A stretch of DNA of 64,000 nucleotides, taken from an uncultured Clostridium sp. GTDB lineage: Bacteria > Bacillota > Clostridia > TANB77 > CAG-508. The notes beneath the pieces are model-generated. The model ran no database searches and had not been told where the DNA came from. It saw only the letters and a list, made by a program, of their open reading frames with translations. The stretch spans positions 5,008-69,007 of the forward strand of contig CAUBRZ010000005.1 of assembly GCA_958438515.1 (NCBI GenBank), written 5' to 3'. Positions 28,909 to 37,672 of this stretch are shown in pieces; positions within the stretch are counted from its first letter, which is position 1; the number at the start of each line of letters is the position of its first letter. The translations under genes were made by a program, and so were the position numbers.

Positions 28909-30035
28909 CTATTTTGCACTTGCCCTTGAAATATTAAGCAATATTCCCATTTCGCAAAGCAAAATAAATAATGCTGTTCCTCCGATAACTAAAAAATGGT
29001 AATGGCATTCCTGTTGCTGGCATTGAAGATGTTACAACAGCAACATTTATAATTACTTGAATTGCAACTAATGATGTAATACCGATAGCAATTAAGCTAC
29101 CAAACATATCTGGTGACTTCATAGCAATTAATACACCTCTCCAAATAAATATAGCAAATAATACTAAAACAATTACACATCCAACAAACCCTAATTCTTC
29201 TCCTAATATCGAAAAAATAAAGTCATTATGTGGCTCTGGTATGTATAAAAATTTTTGTTTACTCTCTCCGAAGCCCTACTCCAAATAGTCCTCCTGATCC
29301 AATTGCATATAAACTTTGAATTACTTGCCATCCATCACCTGTAGCATCTTTCCATGGGTCCAAAAAAGTTACAACTCTTTGTAGACGATATGGTTCTTTT
29401 ATAATAAGTAGTATCATTCCTGGTATTCCTATAATTCCTCCTGTTGCTAGAAAATGCCAGAATTTGCATCCTGCCATTATCATCATTATAGAACATATTC
29501 CTATAATTACTATAGACGCACTAAAATGTGGTTGTAATAAAAGTAATCCAATTATCGGTGCTAAGAAGCACATGTTTTTTAAAAAACCTTTTCCATAAGA
29601 TCCTAATTCATCTCTATTTTTTACTAAAATTCCTGCATAGAAGATTATCATTAACATTTTTACTAATTCAGAAGGTTGGAAAGACAATGTTTCTGTAACA
29701 TAAATCCATCTTTTTGCACCATTTACTGTTTTTCCAGCAATAAGAACTAAAGCTAATAAAATTAATGATATCCACCAAGATTGTTTATAAAACTTTTGAT
29801 AAAATCTATAATCAATTTTAGAAATAAACAACATAGCTATAATTCCTAAAATTGCAAATATTAGCTGTTTTGAAAAATATGCATAACTATTTCCACTTTC
29901 TGAAAGTGCTGATGGTGAACTTGCTGATAATACCATTACCAAACCTATTGATAGTAATAATAAAATTGTTATTAGTAATGTAAAATCAATTGGGTTATTG
30001 ACAAAGCTTGAAAAACTCTTTTTCTTTTTTGCCAT
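28909..30035 (-). CDS. ftsW: Lipid II polymerase FtsW/SpoVE (SEDS family); two CGG shifts
   Basis: About 374 residues with roughly ten membrane helices. SEDS landmarks are LSIGLVMVLSASSPSAL, FQPSELVKMLMI, and after two shifts LGEELGFVGC and PATGMPLPFFSYGGTALFI. The frame breaks at CGG 29268-29270: with CGGA as glycine it reads GVGLGESKQKFLYIPEPHND. It breaks again at CGG 28982-28984, giving FSYGGT and a stop at 28909. Both sites are invariant family glycines. Taken as raw frames, the gene would look like two useless fragments. With murG, mraY and the PBP it makes septal or spore peptidoglycan. FtsW and SpoVE cannot be told apart here. Confidence 0.92.
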
Positions 30036-30080
30036 TTATTTTCCACTCCTTAACTTTTGTTTTTTATACTTATTTACATT

Positions 30081-31062
30081 TTATATAATCTTTAATCCAA
30101 TTATGCATAATAATAATGTAATTAAACTAAATACAATTACCACTTTGCTTTCTCTCCAACCTGATAGTTCAAAATGATGGTGTAATGGTGCCATTTTAAA
30201 AATCCTATTTCCTGTTTTCTTAAAATGTGCTACTTGTATAATAACAGACAAAGTCTCTAATACTGGTATAAATGCTATTAATATTAATAATAGTGGCATT
30301 TTCAAATACAACGCCATTGCTGATATTACACCACCGTAATAATAATGAACCTGTATCTCCCATAAATACTTTTGCTGGATGTAAATTAAACATCAAAAAT
30401 CCTAGAACAGCTCCTATTACAATACTTCCAAAAATAGAAATTTCTAATTGTCCTTGTGTTATACCTATAATTGTTAAACATGTAATAATTATTGCACAAA
30501 CACTAGATGAAAGCCCATCTATTCCATCTGTTAAATTTATGGCATTTGTAGTAGCTAATATTACAATAATTGCAAATGGTATATATAAATAGACTGGCAT
30601 AGTTATATATTGTTTAACAATTGGAATATAAGTATCTGTGCCTATTTTCAATCCATAAACCAAGTATACTACATATGCTACAGAAATAATAAGTAAACCT
30701 AACATCTTGTAACTTGGCTTTAAACCTTTTGTATTTCTTAATACTAATTTTTTAAAATCATCAATAAATCCTATTAATCCAAAACCTATTGTTAATAATA
30801 ATATTGGTAATAATTTATTGGCTATTTCATTTTGGTCATTAAATGTTAAAAAAATGTATGTTGCTGTGACTATTAATATCATAGTTATTATCATGATAAT
30901 TCCACCCATAGTAGGTGTTCCTTGTTTCTTTAAATGTGATTGTGGACCATCATCTCTTTCTATTTGTCCAACTTTTAATTTTCTTAATATTGGTATAATA
31001 ACTATTCCTAAGATTATTGCTGTAACAAATGATATGATTAATATAGAAGTTTCTAATTTCAA
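30081..31062 (-). CDS. mraY: Phospho-MurNAc-pentapeptide transferase MraY; needs +1 shift at CGG
   Basis: About 326 residues, ten membrane helices. MraY makes lipid I from UDP-MurNAc-pentapeptide and undecaprenyl phosphate. Signatures are [39 protein letters not shown] and, around the break, [18 protein letters not shown] and later [10 protein letters not shown]. The in-frame CGG (30334-30336) sits in the invariant GDTGSLxLGG motif. Reading CGGT as glycine continues as [19 protein letters not shown] to the stop at 30081. TTG at 31062 has AAGAAAGG ten bases upstream. A TTG nine bases earlier is too close to it. Confidence 0.94.
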
Positions 31063-31151
31063 ATTTACCAAACCTTTCTTAAAGATTTAAGAACAGACAT
31101 TTTTATATGTTATTATAAAAATATCTATCTTTATCTTTTTTCTCTTTTCGT

Positions 31152-32624
31152 TTATTTTAATTCTTTTATTAAATCTCTTACTATTATTCTTTCATCAAAT
31201 GGATGTTTTACTCCATTAATTTCTTGATATGGTTCATGTCCTTTTCCTGCTAAAACAATTATGTCTCTTTTGGTTGCCATTTTTATTGCTTGCCTAATTG
31301 CATCTACTCTATCTACCACTACTTCATATTTTCCTTTTGTCTTTTTTATTCCTTCTTCAATTTGGTCTACAATTTTTTGAGGGTCTTCTGTCCTTGGGTT
31401 ATCAGAAGTAATAAATGTATAATCTGCAATTCTTCCTGATATTTCTCCCATAATTGGTCTTTTTCCTGGGTCTCTATCTCCTCCACAACCAAATACGCAA
31501 ATTACTTTTCCTCTTGTATAACTTTTAACAGCTTGTAATATATTTTGTAAGCTTTCTGGTGAATGAGCATAATCTATCATAATTGGTATTTCTAATTTAT
31601 TGTCTACTAATTCAGAACGACCAGGTACTCTAACTTCTATTAGTGCTTCTTTTACTGTTTCTGGATCAATTCCAAATTTTTGTGCTACACATATAGCTGC
31701 TAATGAATTATAAACACTAAATCTCCCTGGTATACAAGTCTTTACTCTTTCATTTCTATCTGTTATCTTTACTTTAAAATCCACATACGAATTTGTTATT
31801 GTGATATCTTTTGCTAATACATTAGCATAATTATCTATTCCATAAGTTGTTATATTGCTTTCCGGAAATAATGCTGGTATTTTTGCTCCATGTAAATCAT
31901 CAGTATTTACTATTCCTGTCTTACACATTTCAAATAATTTTAGTTTTGATTTAAAGTAGTCCTCCATATCTGGATGTTCATTTGGACTAATATGATCTTC
32001 TGAAAAATTAGTAAATAATACTATATCAAATTCACAACCATCTACTCTATGCAATTTTAAACTTTGAGAAGATACTTCCATAACAACTACTTCTACACCT
32101 TCTTGTACCATCATACTAAAAATTTGTTGTAATTCTAAACTTTCTGGTGTCGTTCTATCACTATCTTTTATTTTTTTACCATTTATATAAGTTGCTATTG
32201 TTCCAATTAATCCTACCTTTTTACCTGCCTTTTCTAGTATTTGTTTAATCATAAATGTTGTAGTTGTTTTTCCTTTTGTTCCTGTTACACCAATTAATTT
32301 TAGTTTACTAGATGGATTCCCATAAAAGTTGCTAGATGTAATTGCTAAAGCTTTTCTTGTGTCTTTTGCCATAACAACACTAACACCTTCTGGTATTTTA
32401 AGTAATTTTAAATCACACCCTTCTTGTATCATAATTGCTGTTGCGCCTGATTTTATTGCATCTTCTACAAATGTGTGACCATCAATTGAAAAACCTTTAA
32501 TAGCAACAAATAAAAAACCTTCTTTTACTTCTTTTGAACTCTTTGCTATTCCATTTATTTCAATGTCTAAATTTCCTTTCACTTTCAACTCTTCTAGACC
32601 CACTAATAGTTCTTTTAATTTCAT
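31152..32624 (-). CDS. murE: UDP-MurNAc-tripeptide synthetase MurE
   Basis: Mur ligase of about 490 residues adding the third stem amino acid. The ATP loop is GVTGTKGKTTTTFMI, followed by TTPESLELQ, MEVSSQSLKLHRVDG and MIDYAHSPESL. The C-terminal SDNPRTEDP motif is associated with meso-diaminopimelate use rather than lysine. GKGHEPYQEI is near the end. Start ATG 32624 has AAGGGA upstream. An in-frame TTG at 32633 overlaps. It lies in the dcw cluster between pyrI and mraY. murF is not seen between murE and mraY, where it often lies. Confidence 0.95.
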   Translation of the reverse strand: MKLKELLVGLEELKVKGNLDIEINGIAKSSKEVKEGFLFVAIKGFSIDGHTFVEDAIKSGATAIMIQEGCDLKLLKIPEGVSVVMAKDTRKALAITSSNFYGNPSSKLKLIGVTGTKGKTTTTFMIKQILEKAGKKVGLIGTIATYINGKKIKDSDRTTPESLELQQIFSMMVQEGVEVVVMEVSSQSLKLHRVDGCEFDIVLFTNFSEDHISPNEHPDMEDYFKSKLKLFEMCKTGIVNTDDLHGAKIPALFPESNITTYGIDNYANVLAKDITITNSYVDFKVKITDRNERVKTCIPGRFSVYNSLAAICVAQKFGIDPETVKEALIEVRVPGRSELVDNKLEIPIMIDYAHSPESLQNILQAVKSYTRGKVICVFGCGGDRDPGKRPIMGEISGRIADYTFITSDNPRTEDPQKIVDQIEEGIKKTKGKYEVVVDRVDAIRQAIKMATKRDIIVLAGKGHEPYQEINGVKHPFDERIIVRDLIKELK

Positions 32625-32726
32625 TTTTATCAATCCCTTCGATTATTAGTAAACAACTGAAAGCAAAATCTTGCAATCAATTTTTTACATTATATAACTA
32701 AATTGCTAATTTGTATAGTTTTTTGC

Positions 32727-32761
32727 GAAAAAATCTCCTAATATATTTTATTAGGAGATTT
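32727..32761 (-). terminator. Terminator after pyrBI
   Basis: AAATCTCCTAATA pairs with TATTAGGAGATTT, followed by six T on the minus strand, 14 bp past the pyrI stop. It separates pyrBI from murE. Confidence 0.87.
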
Positions 32762-32774
32762 AATTTTTATTCTC

Positions 32775-33191
32775 TTATTTTAAACTAGTTTCACAATATT
32801 TACAACGATACACTTTGTTTTTTTCATCTGTCAAGTCAAATACTTGATCTAAACTTCTTTCTACTGAAGTAATACATCTTGGATTTTGGCATTTTACAAT
32901 ATTTATAATTTGCTTTGGAAGTTTTGCATGATATTTATTTATTAGTTTCCCATCTTTTACAACGTTAATAGTTGCATTTGGTTGTAAAAATCCTATTATG
33001 TCTGTATTTAATTTCATATCTTTATCTATTTTTATAATATCTTTTCTTCCCATCTTTTTACTTTTAGCATTTGTTATAATAGCTACAGAACAATCTAAGT
33101 CTTCAAGTTTTAACGTTTCATATATTTCCATTCCTTTTTTTGCTTCTATGTGGTCTATTACAAGACCATTACTTATACTATCGATATTCAT
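32775..33191 (-). CDS. pyrI: Aspartate carbamoyltransferase regulatory chain
   Basis: The 138-residue regulatory subunit has an allosteric nucleotide-binding domain (SNGLVIDHIEAKKGMEIY) and a C-terminal zinc domain with four cysteines (CQNPRCITSVE and YRCKYCETSL). It binds CTP/ATP and tunes the catalytic PyrB trimers. It starts at the end of pyrB with almost no gap, so the two are translationally linked. PyrI is common in Clostridia and absent from Bacillus, in line with the taxonomic guess. Confidence 0.95.
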   Translation of the reverse strand: MNIDSISNGLVIDHIEAKKGMEIYETLKLEDLDCSVAIITNAKSKKMGRKDIIKIDKDMKLNTDIIGFLQPNATINVVKDGKLINKYHAKLPKQIINIVKCQNPRCITSVERSLDQVFDLTDEKNKVYRCKYCETSLK

Positions 33192-33192
33192 A

Positions 33193-34107
33193 CTATTTTA
33201 CCTCCAATAATTTTAAAATAAGTGCCATTCTTATATATTTTCCATATTCTACTTGTTTGAAATAACAAGCTCTTTTATCGTCATCTACATCTGTTGATAT
33301 CTCGTTTACTCTAGGTAGTGGATGTAAAATAGCTAAATCATCTTTTGCTTTTTCTAGCTTTTCCTCATTTAAAATATAATAATCTTTTAATCTCAAATAA
33401 TCTTCTTCATTAAAAAATCTTTCTTTTTGTACTCTTGTCATATATAAGATGTCTAACTTATCAATATATTCTTCTATATCTCTAGTTTCACACCATTCAA
33501 TGTGATTTTTTTCTAAAACCTCTTTTTTTACATATTCTGGAATAACTAATTCTTCAGGAGATATAAGTATAAATTTTATGTTTTTATATCTAGACATTGC
33601 TGTAATTAATGAATGTACTGTTCTTCCAAATTTTAAATCCCCACATAGTCCAATTGTTAAATTGTCTAATCTTTTCTTTTCGCAATAAATTGTTAATAAA
33701 TCAGTTAAAGTTTGTGTTGGATGATTATGCCCTCCATCTCCTGCATTTATTATTGGTACTATTGATTTTTCTGATGCCACTAATGGTGCCCCTTCTTTTG
33801 GATGTCTCATTGCAATAATATCTGAATAACATCCAACTGTTCTTATCGTATCTGCTACGCTTTCTCCTTTTGATACTGAGCTTGATGATGCTGAAGAAAA
33901 ACCTAGTACATTACCTCCTAATTCCATCATTGCTGATTCGAAACTAAGTCTGGTTCTCGTACTAGGTTCAAAAAATAGTGTAGCTAATTTTTTTCCACTA
34001 CATTTTTTAGAATACTTTTCTTTATTATCAATTATATCTGTTGCTGTTTTTATTAACTCATTGATTTCTTCTACTGATAAATCTTTAATATCGATTAAAT
34101 GTTTCAT
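33193..34107 (-). CDS. pyrB: Aspartate carbamoyltransferase catalytic chain
   Basis: The 304-residue enzyme of pyrimidine synthesis joins carbamoyl phosphate and aspartate. Carbamoyl-phosphate site [16 protein letters not shown], the SVSKGES loop, [17 protein letters not shown], and the aspartate-side [11 protein letters not shown] are all present. It starts 71 bp after the C-terminal piece of the interrupted PBP. A pyrimidine operon lodged inside the cell-wall cluster is unusual in order, although the genes themselves look ordinary. No PyrR-type attenuator was recognised in the short leader. Confidence 0.95.
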   Translation of the reverse strand: MKHLIDIKDLSVEEINELIKTATDIIDNKEKYSKKCSGKKLATLFFEPSTRTRLSFESAMMELGGNVLGFSSASSSSVSKGESVADTIRTVGCYSDIIAMRHPKEGAPLVASEKSIVPIINAGDGGHNHPTQTLTDLLTIYCEKKRLDNLTIGLCGDLKFGRTVHSLITAMSRYKNIKFILISPEELVIPEYVKKEVLEKNHIEWCETRDIEEYIDKLDILYMTRVQKERFFNEEDYLRLKDYYILNEEKLEKAKDDLAILHPLPRVNEISTDVDDDKRACYFKQVEYGKYIRMALILKLLEVK

Positions 34108-34178
34108 CTTTTACTTCCTTTCTCAAAAAAATATTTATATATTTTTTATCAAAAGTTATACTTTTTGTCAATAAATTT

Positions 34179-34475
34179 TTAATATTCTATATAAACTTTG
34201 CTTCCTTTATTTATCATAATTCCAGCTTTTGGTATTTGATTTTTAACAACAGTATTTTCATAATCCATTTGTTCTTGTTCATTTTGTATTATCATCTCTA
34301 ATCCGTTATCTTTTATTATTTTTTTAGATTCCTCTAAATTTTTTCCTAGTACATCTGGCATTTGTACTTCTTCTTTAGTTTCGATTTCATCTGAGTTTCC
34401 TTGGTTTACTTCCAAATATGGTAATATCTCACTAAATACTTGCCCTCCTACTGGAGCTGCTACACCACCTCCTTG
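34179..34475 (-). CDS. C-terminal part (PASTA domain) of the interrupted penicillin-binding protein
   Basis: From the 10-bp repeat at 34466-34475 the frame reads GGVAAPVGGQVFSEILPYLEV, the closing helix of the transpeptidase domain. A linker and one PASTA domain follow (MPDVLGKNLEESKKIIKD...VVKNQIPKAG...SKVYIEY). It has no start codon or ribosome site of its own. It completes the gene at 37707-39412 exactly in frame once the intervening 3,241 bp are removed. The whole protein would then be 663 residues, normal for a SpoVD-type PBP. Confidence 0.88.
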   Translation of the reverse strand, partial: QGGGVAAPVGGQVFSEILPYLEVNQGNSDEIETKEEVQMPDVLGKNLEESKKIIKDNGLEMIIQNEQEQMDYENTVVKNQIPKAGIMINKGSKVYIEY

Positions 34476-34494
34476 GATTATTTTAACAACACAA
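34466..34494. other. Left attachment junction of the PBP element
   Basis: Core CACCTCCTTG (34466-34475), 5-base spacer, arm TTTTAACAACACAA. Bases left of the core are PBP coding sequence. Confidence 0.85.
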
Positions 34495-34600
34495 ATTTTT
34501 TATAGAATTTTTTAACAAAAACTTAATTTTTTTCCAGCATTTTATAATTAATTTATGCACATATTAAAATTATAATTTGTAAAAAAATGAGGTGAAATAT

Positions 34601-35257
34601 ATGGACTATAGTTATAGTTTTCAAGATAATATACCTTCTTCTACTTTTAATACTACTAGTAAAAATGTATTAAATTGGATAGAAGAAAATCGTGATTCTT
34701 TTGATTGGGCAAAAGATCCAAATGCTTATGAAATGACAAATCTATTTTTATTTGGTGCTAAATATTCTCATGAAGGAAAAGACGTTGATATTGATTCTCT
34801 TACAAAAATGTGGAACATTCGCTCTCGTGATTTTGAAAGATGTAACATTGGTGAAAATAACTTTGTTTATGCTATCTGTCATGATTCTTATCAATCTGCA
34901 CTTTCAGGAAAAGCAATGGTAAATGACGAAAATTCTCATCATGCCTTAAGGAAAATGGCAGGACTAGGTTTATATTTAAAACAGCAACAAAGAGACACTG
35001 GCGAAGTATCTTTTAATAATCCTCAAGAATTATTACAATTATTACAATGTTCAAGTTCTTTAAAAACTTTTCATCCTGAGTTATTTGATAAATACGCATT
35101 TGAAGATAATATTAATGTATTATATGATTTACAACTAAAACATGAACTTCCTAGTGAAATCTCCCAATGCATTCATGATGCTAAAAATCAGATATATAAT
35201 AGAACAACAAAAGCTGAACTTAATCAAGATTCAAAATCAACCGAAATAGAACATTAA
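34601..35257 (+). CDS. Unknown cargo protein of the PBP element
   Basis: The 218-residue soluble, acidic protein is not recognised. It is mostly helical, with aromatic and acidic stretches (NWIEENRDSFDWAKDPNAYEM), a histidine pair in NDENSHHALRKMAG and a polar C-terminus. ATG 34601 follows GAGGTGAAAT. An in-frame ATG nine bases earlier lies in that site. It faces outward from the left junction, opposite to the recombinase, with a 42-bp gap between their ends. It could be a regulator of excision or simple cargo. The sequence does not decide. Confidence 0.72.
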   Translation: MDYSYSFQDNIPSSTFNTTSKNVLNWIEENRDSFDWAKDPNAYEMTNLFLFGAKYSHEGKDVDIDSLTKMWNIRSRDFERCNIGENNFVYAICHDSYQSALSGKAMVNDENSHHALRKMAGLGLYLKQQQRDTGEVSFNNPQELLQLLQCSSSLKTFHPELFDKYAFEDNINVLYDLQLKHELPSEISQCIHDAKNQIYNRTTKAELNQDSKSTEIEH

Positions 35258-35299
35258 TAAAATCTAGCCATATTGTATTTATAAAATACATATGGCTTT

Positions 35300-36997
35300 T
35301 TAAACTGCTTTTACTAGCACATTTTTATTGTTTTCTATGTATTCTAAGCACCTTTTAAATTCATCTTCAAACCTAAATTTTATTGTTATATTTCCATTTT
35401 CATGTACATATATACATTCTATTAGTTCCAGTACTATATCCCTCGATAATTTAGTTATGTTTTTTTGTCTTTTGAATCTTTGAATCCATTTATTTGAACT
35501 TACTTTTTGGCTTTCATACTTTTTCTTTTCGTTTTTTAGTCTTTCTATGTTTATCTTTAATCTATCTATATCATCTTCATACTTGTGCTTATACTCTAGA
35601 TATTCTTTTCTTGTTATATCTTCATTTTTCCAATCTTCATATAGATTCCTTTTAAAATTAGATATTTTAGATATATCATTTTGTTTTGCTATTATCATAT
35701 TTTCTATATTTTCATTTTTAGTATTTCTAAAACAACTATCATTTATTCGTTTTATAATTTCTTCAGTATTAATTAATAAATCAATATGTAAATTTATAGC
35801 TTGCAAAACTGCTTTTTCTAGCTTATCTACTTTTACTGTATGTTTACTACATAAGTTGTTTGATTTTTTTCTGTATGTACTACAAATATAGTATTCATAG
35901 GTGTTGCCTCTTTTGTTAGTACTACTTTTTTTGTTCATTGCTCTACCACAATCTTTACACTTTAGAATTCCTGCCCATATAGATAGTTTTCCTGTTTTTT
36001 GAGATACTTTTATATCCTTTTTATTTATATATTGTGCTTTTTCAAAGGTTTCTTTATCTATAATTGGTTCATGAGTGTTTTCTACTTTGACCCATTCCTC
36101 TTTTGGAACTACTTCTACTTTATGAATTTTATAACTTTTTACTCTCCTCTTACCTTGAACTGTATGCCCTATATAAACTTCATTACTTAAAATATTTCGT
36201 ATTGTAGAAGGTGTCCATGTATATGTATTATCTTTAGTAGCATAATTATTATAATTTTGTCCTAACTCTATTTTCTTATGACCTGTTGGATTTATAATTC
36301 CCATATCATTTAATTTATGACATATTGATACTTTTCCTAGTCCTTCATTTACATACCAATCATATATTTTTCTTACTACTTGTGCAGCAACCTCATCTAT
36401 GATTAATCTATTTTTATTCTTTGGATCTTTTATATATCCATAAGATGGAAACGCTCCAATAAACTCTCCTTTTTTCTTTTTTCCTTCAAGAGATGATTTT
36501 ATTTTTATAGATGTGTCTCTTGCATATTCATCATTTATTAAATTTTTAAACGGTACTAAAATTGTATTTGTGCTCGCTGGATTCTTAAAACTATCTACCC
36601 CATCATTAATGGCAATAAATCTTATATTAAACAATGGAAATACTTGCTCTATATAATTTCCAACTTCTATATAATTTCTTCCAAGTCTTGATAAATCTTT
36701 TACAATAACACAATTGATATTTCCATTTCTCATGTCTTCTATTAATTTTTGAAATGAAGGTCTGTTAAAATCTGTTCCTGTAAATCCATCATCTATATAA
36801 GTATCATAAACTATTAAATCATCATGTGTATCAACAAATTCGCTTAATAATGTTTTTTGACTTGTTACACTATTGCTTTCTTGTTTTTCTGTCCCATTAT
36901 CTTCATCTTCTTGTGAAAGTCTTATATATAATGCAACAGACCACATTTTTTTATTTGCTATATTTTCATTAGAAGAATATTTAGATTTTCTTGCCAT
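35300..36997 (-). CDS. Large serine recombinase of the PBP element
   Basis: The N-terminal resolvase domain has the catalytic serine in ALYIRLSQEDED and IVKDLSRLGRNYIEVGNYIEQ. The recombinase domain (about 160-280) includes YGYIKDPKNKNRL. A zinc ribbon follows (KCKDCGRAMNKK...YYICSTY...C), then a long coiled coil and a C-terminal basic segment. ATG 36997 has AAAGGAGAG upstream. An earlier ATG at 37036 would place that ribosome site inside the gene. It would integrate and excise the element at the junctions described. It contains no in-frame CGG, unlike the other recombinase at 42.9-44.4 kb. Length (565) is normal for TndX/Bxb1-type enzymes. Confidence 0.93.
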   Translation of the reverse strand: MARKSKYSSNENIANKKMWSVALYIRLSQEDEDNGTEKQESNSVTSQKTLLSEFVDTHDDLIVYDTYIDDGFTGTDFNRPSFQKLIEDMRNGNINCVIVKDLSRLGRNYIEVGNYIEQVFPLFNIRFIAINDGVDSFKNPASTNTILVPFKNLINDEYARDTSIKIKSSLEGKKKKGEFIGAFPSYGYIKDPKNKNRLIIDEVAAQVVRKIYDWYVNEGLGKVSICHKLNDMGIINPTGHKKIELGQNYNNYATKDNTYTWTPSTIRNILSNEVYIGHTVQGKRRVKSYKIHKVEVVPKEEWVKVENTHEPIIDKETFEKAQYINKKDIKVSQKTGKLSIWAGILKCKDCGRAMNKKSSTNKRGNTYEYYICSTYRKKSNNLCSKHTVKVDKLEKAVLQAINLHIDLLINTEEIIKRINDSCFRNTKNENIENMIIAKQNDISKISNFKRNLYEDWKNEDITRKEYLEYKHKYEDDIDRLKINIERLKNEKKKYESQKVSSNKWIQRFKRQKNITKLSRDIVLELIECIYVHENGNITIKFRFEDEFKRCLEYIENNKNVLVKAV

Positions 36998-37045
36998 TAA
37001 TTTTACTCTCCTTTCATTTATAGTGTAACGTGCCAAACAAAAATA

Positions 37046-37255
37046 TTAGTTCTTTTTCTTTTTTTGCTTTAAAATATTTGTCATGCACTCATTAAAAGTC
37101 CTTTCTACATCTGAATATTCAATTTCTACAACCATATCCTCAACTTTTAATATATATGGATTTTCAGTGTTGTTTAAATAATTTATTATCTTTTCTTGAT
37201 CTTTCAAATTACATTCTCCTTTAGAATATTTATGTTTAAGTTTATTATCTTTCAA
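37046..37255 (-). CDS. Small recombinase-associated protein
   Basis: A 69-residue charged protein whose C-terminal half reads YILKVEDMVVEIEYSDVERTFNECMTNIL. It lies directly upstream of the recombinase start and on the same strand. Small proteins of this general shape sit before serine recombinases in many Firmicutes elements and may be TnpW-like or directionality factors. The family name is not certain. A 200-bp stretch without a gene follows to 37468. Confidence 0.6.
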   Translation of the reverse strand: MKDNKLKHKYSKGECNLKDQEKIINYLNNTENPYILKVEDMVVEIEYSDVERTFNECMTNILKQKKKKN

Positions 37256-37468
37256 AACACTTTATGCTAAAACTTACCCTTCTAGTGAAAAAGTGTCACC
37301 CACACATACAAAAGTGCAAAATTTTAAAATTTTCGCATATAGAAAACTATGTGCTTTTGAATGAAATGTAACCCGTTTAGTAAATGCAAAAAAGGACTAT
37401 TGTATTAAAATCTAAACGGAGATATATTTTTTATAGCTAAAAAAGGTTAAAAATTTTCCCAGTATACA

Positions 37469-37672
37469 TTGGAAGAAAAACAAAAATTTATTAAAATGGT
37501 TCAAAAAGAAGGATATACAACATATAAAATAACTAAAGAATTTGTTATCCAAAATAACTCTATTAAAAATTGCTTATATTCTTCTGAAATAGGCTTGTCT
37601 TCTCATTTACCTTTATATTTTAAAAGAGCGATTAAAAATCGCTCCAGTTTTTTTATAGTTTATTTTTTCTAG
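37469..37672 (+). other. Possible remnant of a transposase-type helix-turn-helix
   Basis: A weak reading frame starting at a TTG gives LEEKQKFIKMVQKEGYTTYKITKEF, which resembles the first helix-turn-helix of IS3-type OrfA proteins and then degrades. No ribosome site. It runs through the terminator hairpin at 37626. A decayed fragment is more likely than a gene. Confidence 0.25.
37626..37655 (+). terminator. Terminator near the right end of the PBP element
   Basis: GAGCGATT pairs with AATCGCTC, followed by CCAG and seven T. It lies 30 bp inside the right recombinase arm and would shield the PBP side from transcription inside the element. Confidence 0.82.

Noticed and set aside
36001..36190. 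Plus-strand open frames inside the recombinase, kinase and other minus-strand genes
   Set aside because: They are antisense shadows: low-complexity, hydrophobic or tyrosine-rich, with no ribosome site or recognisable domain.
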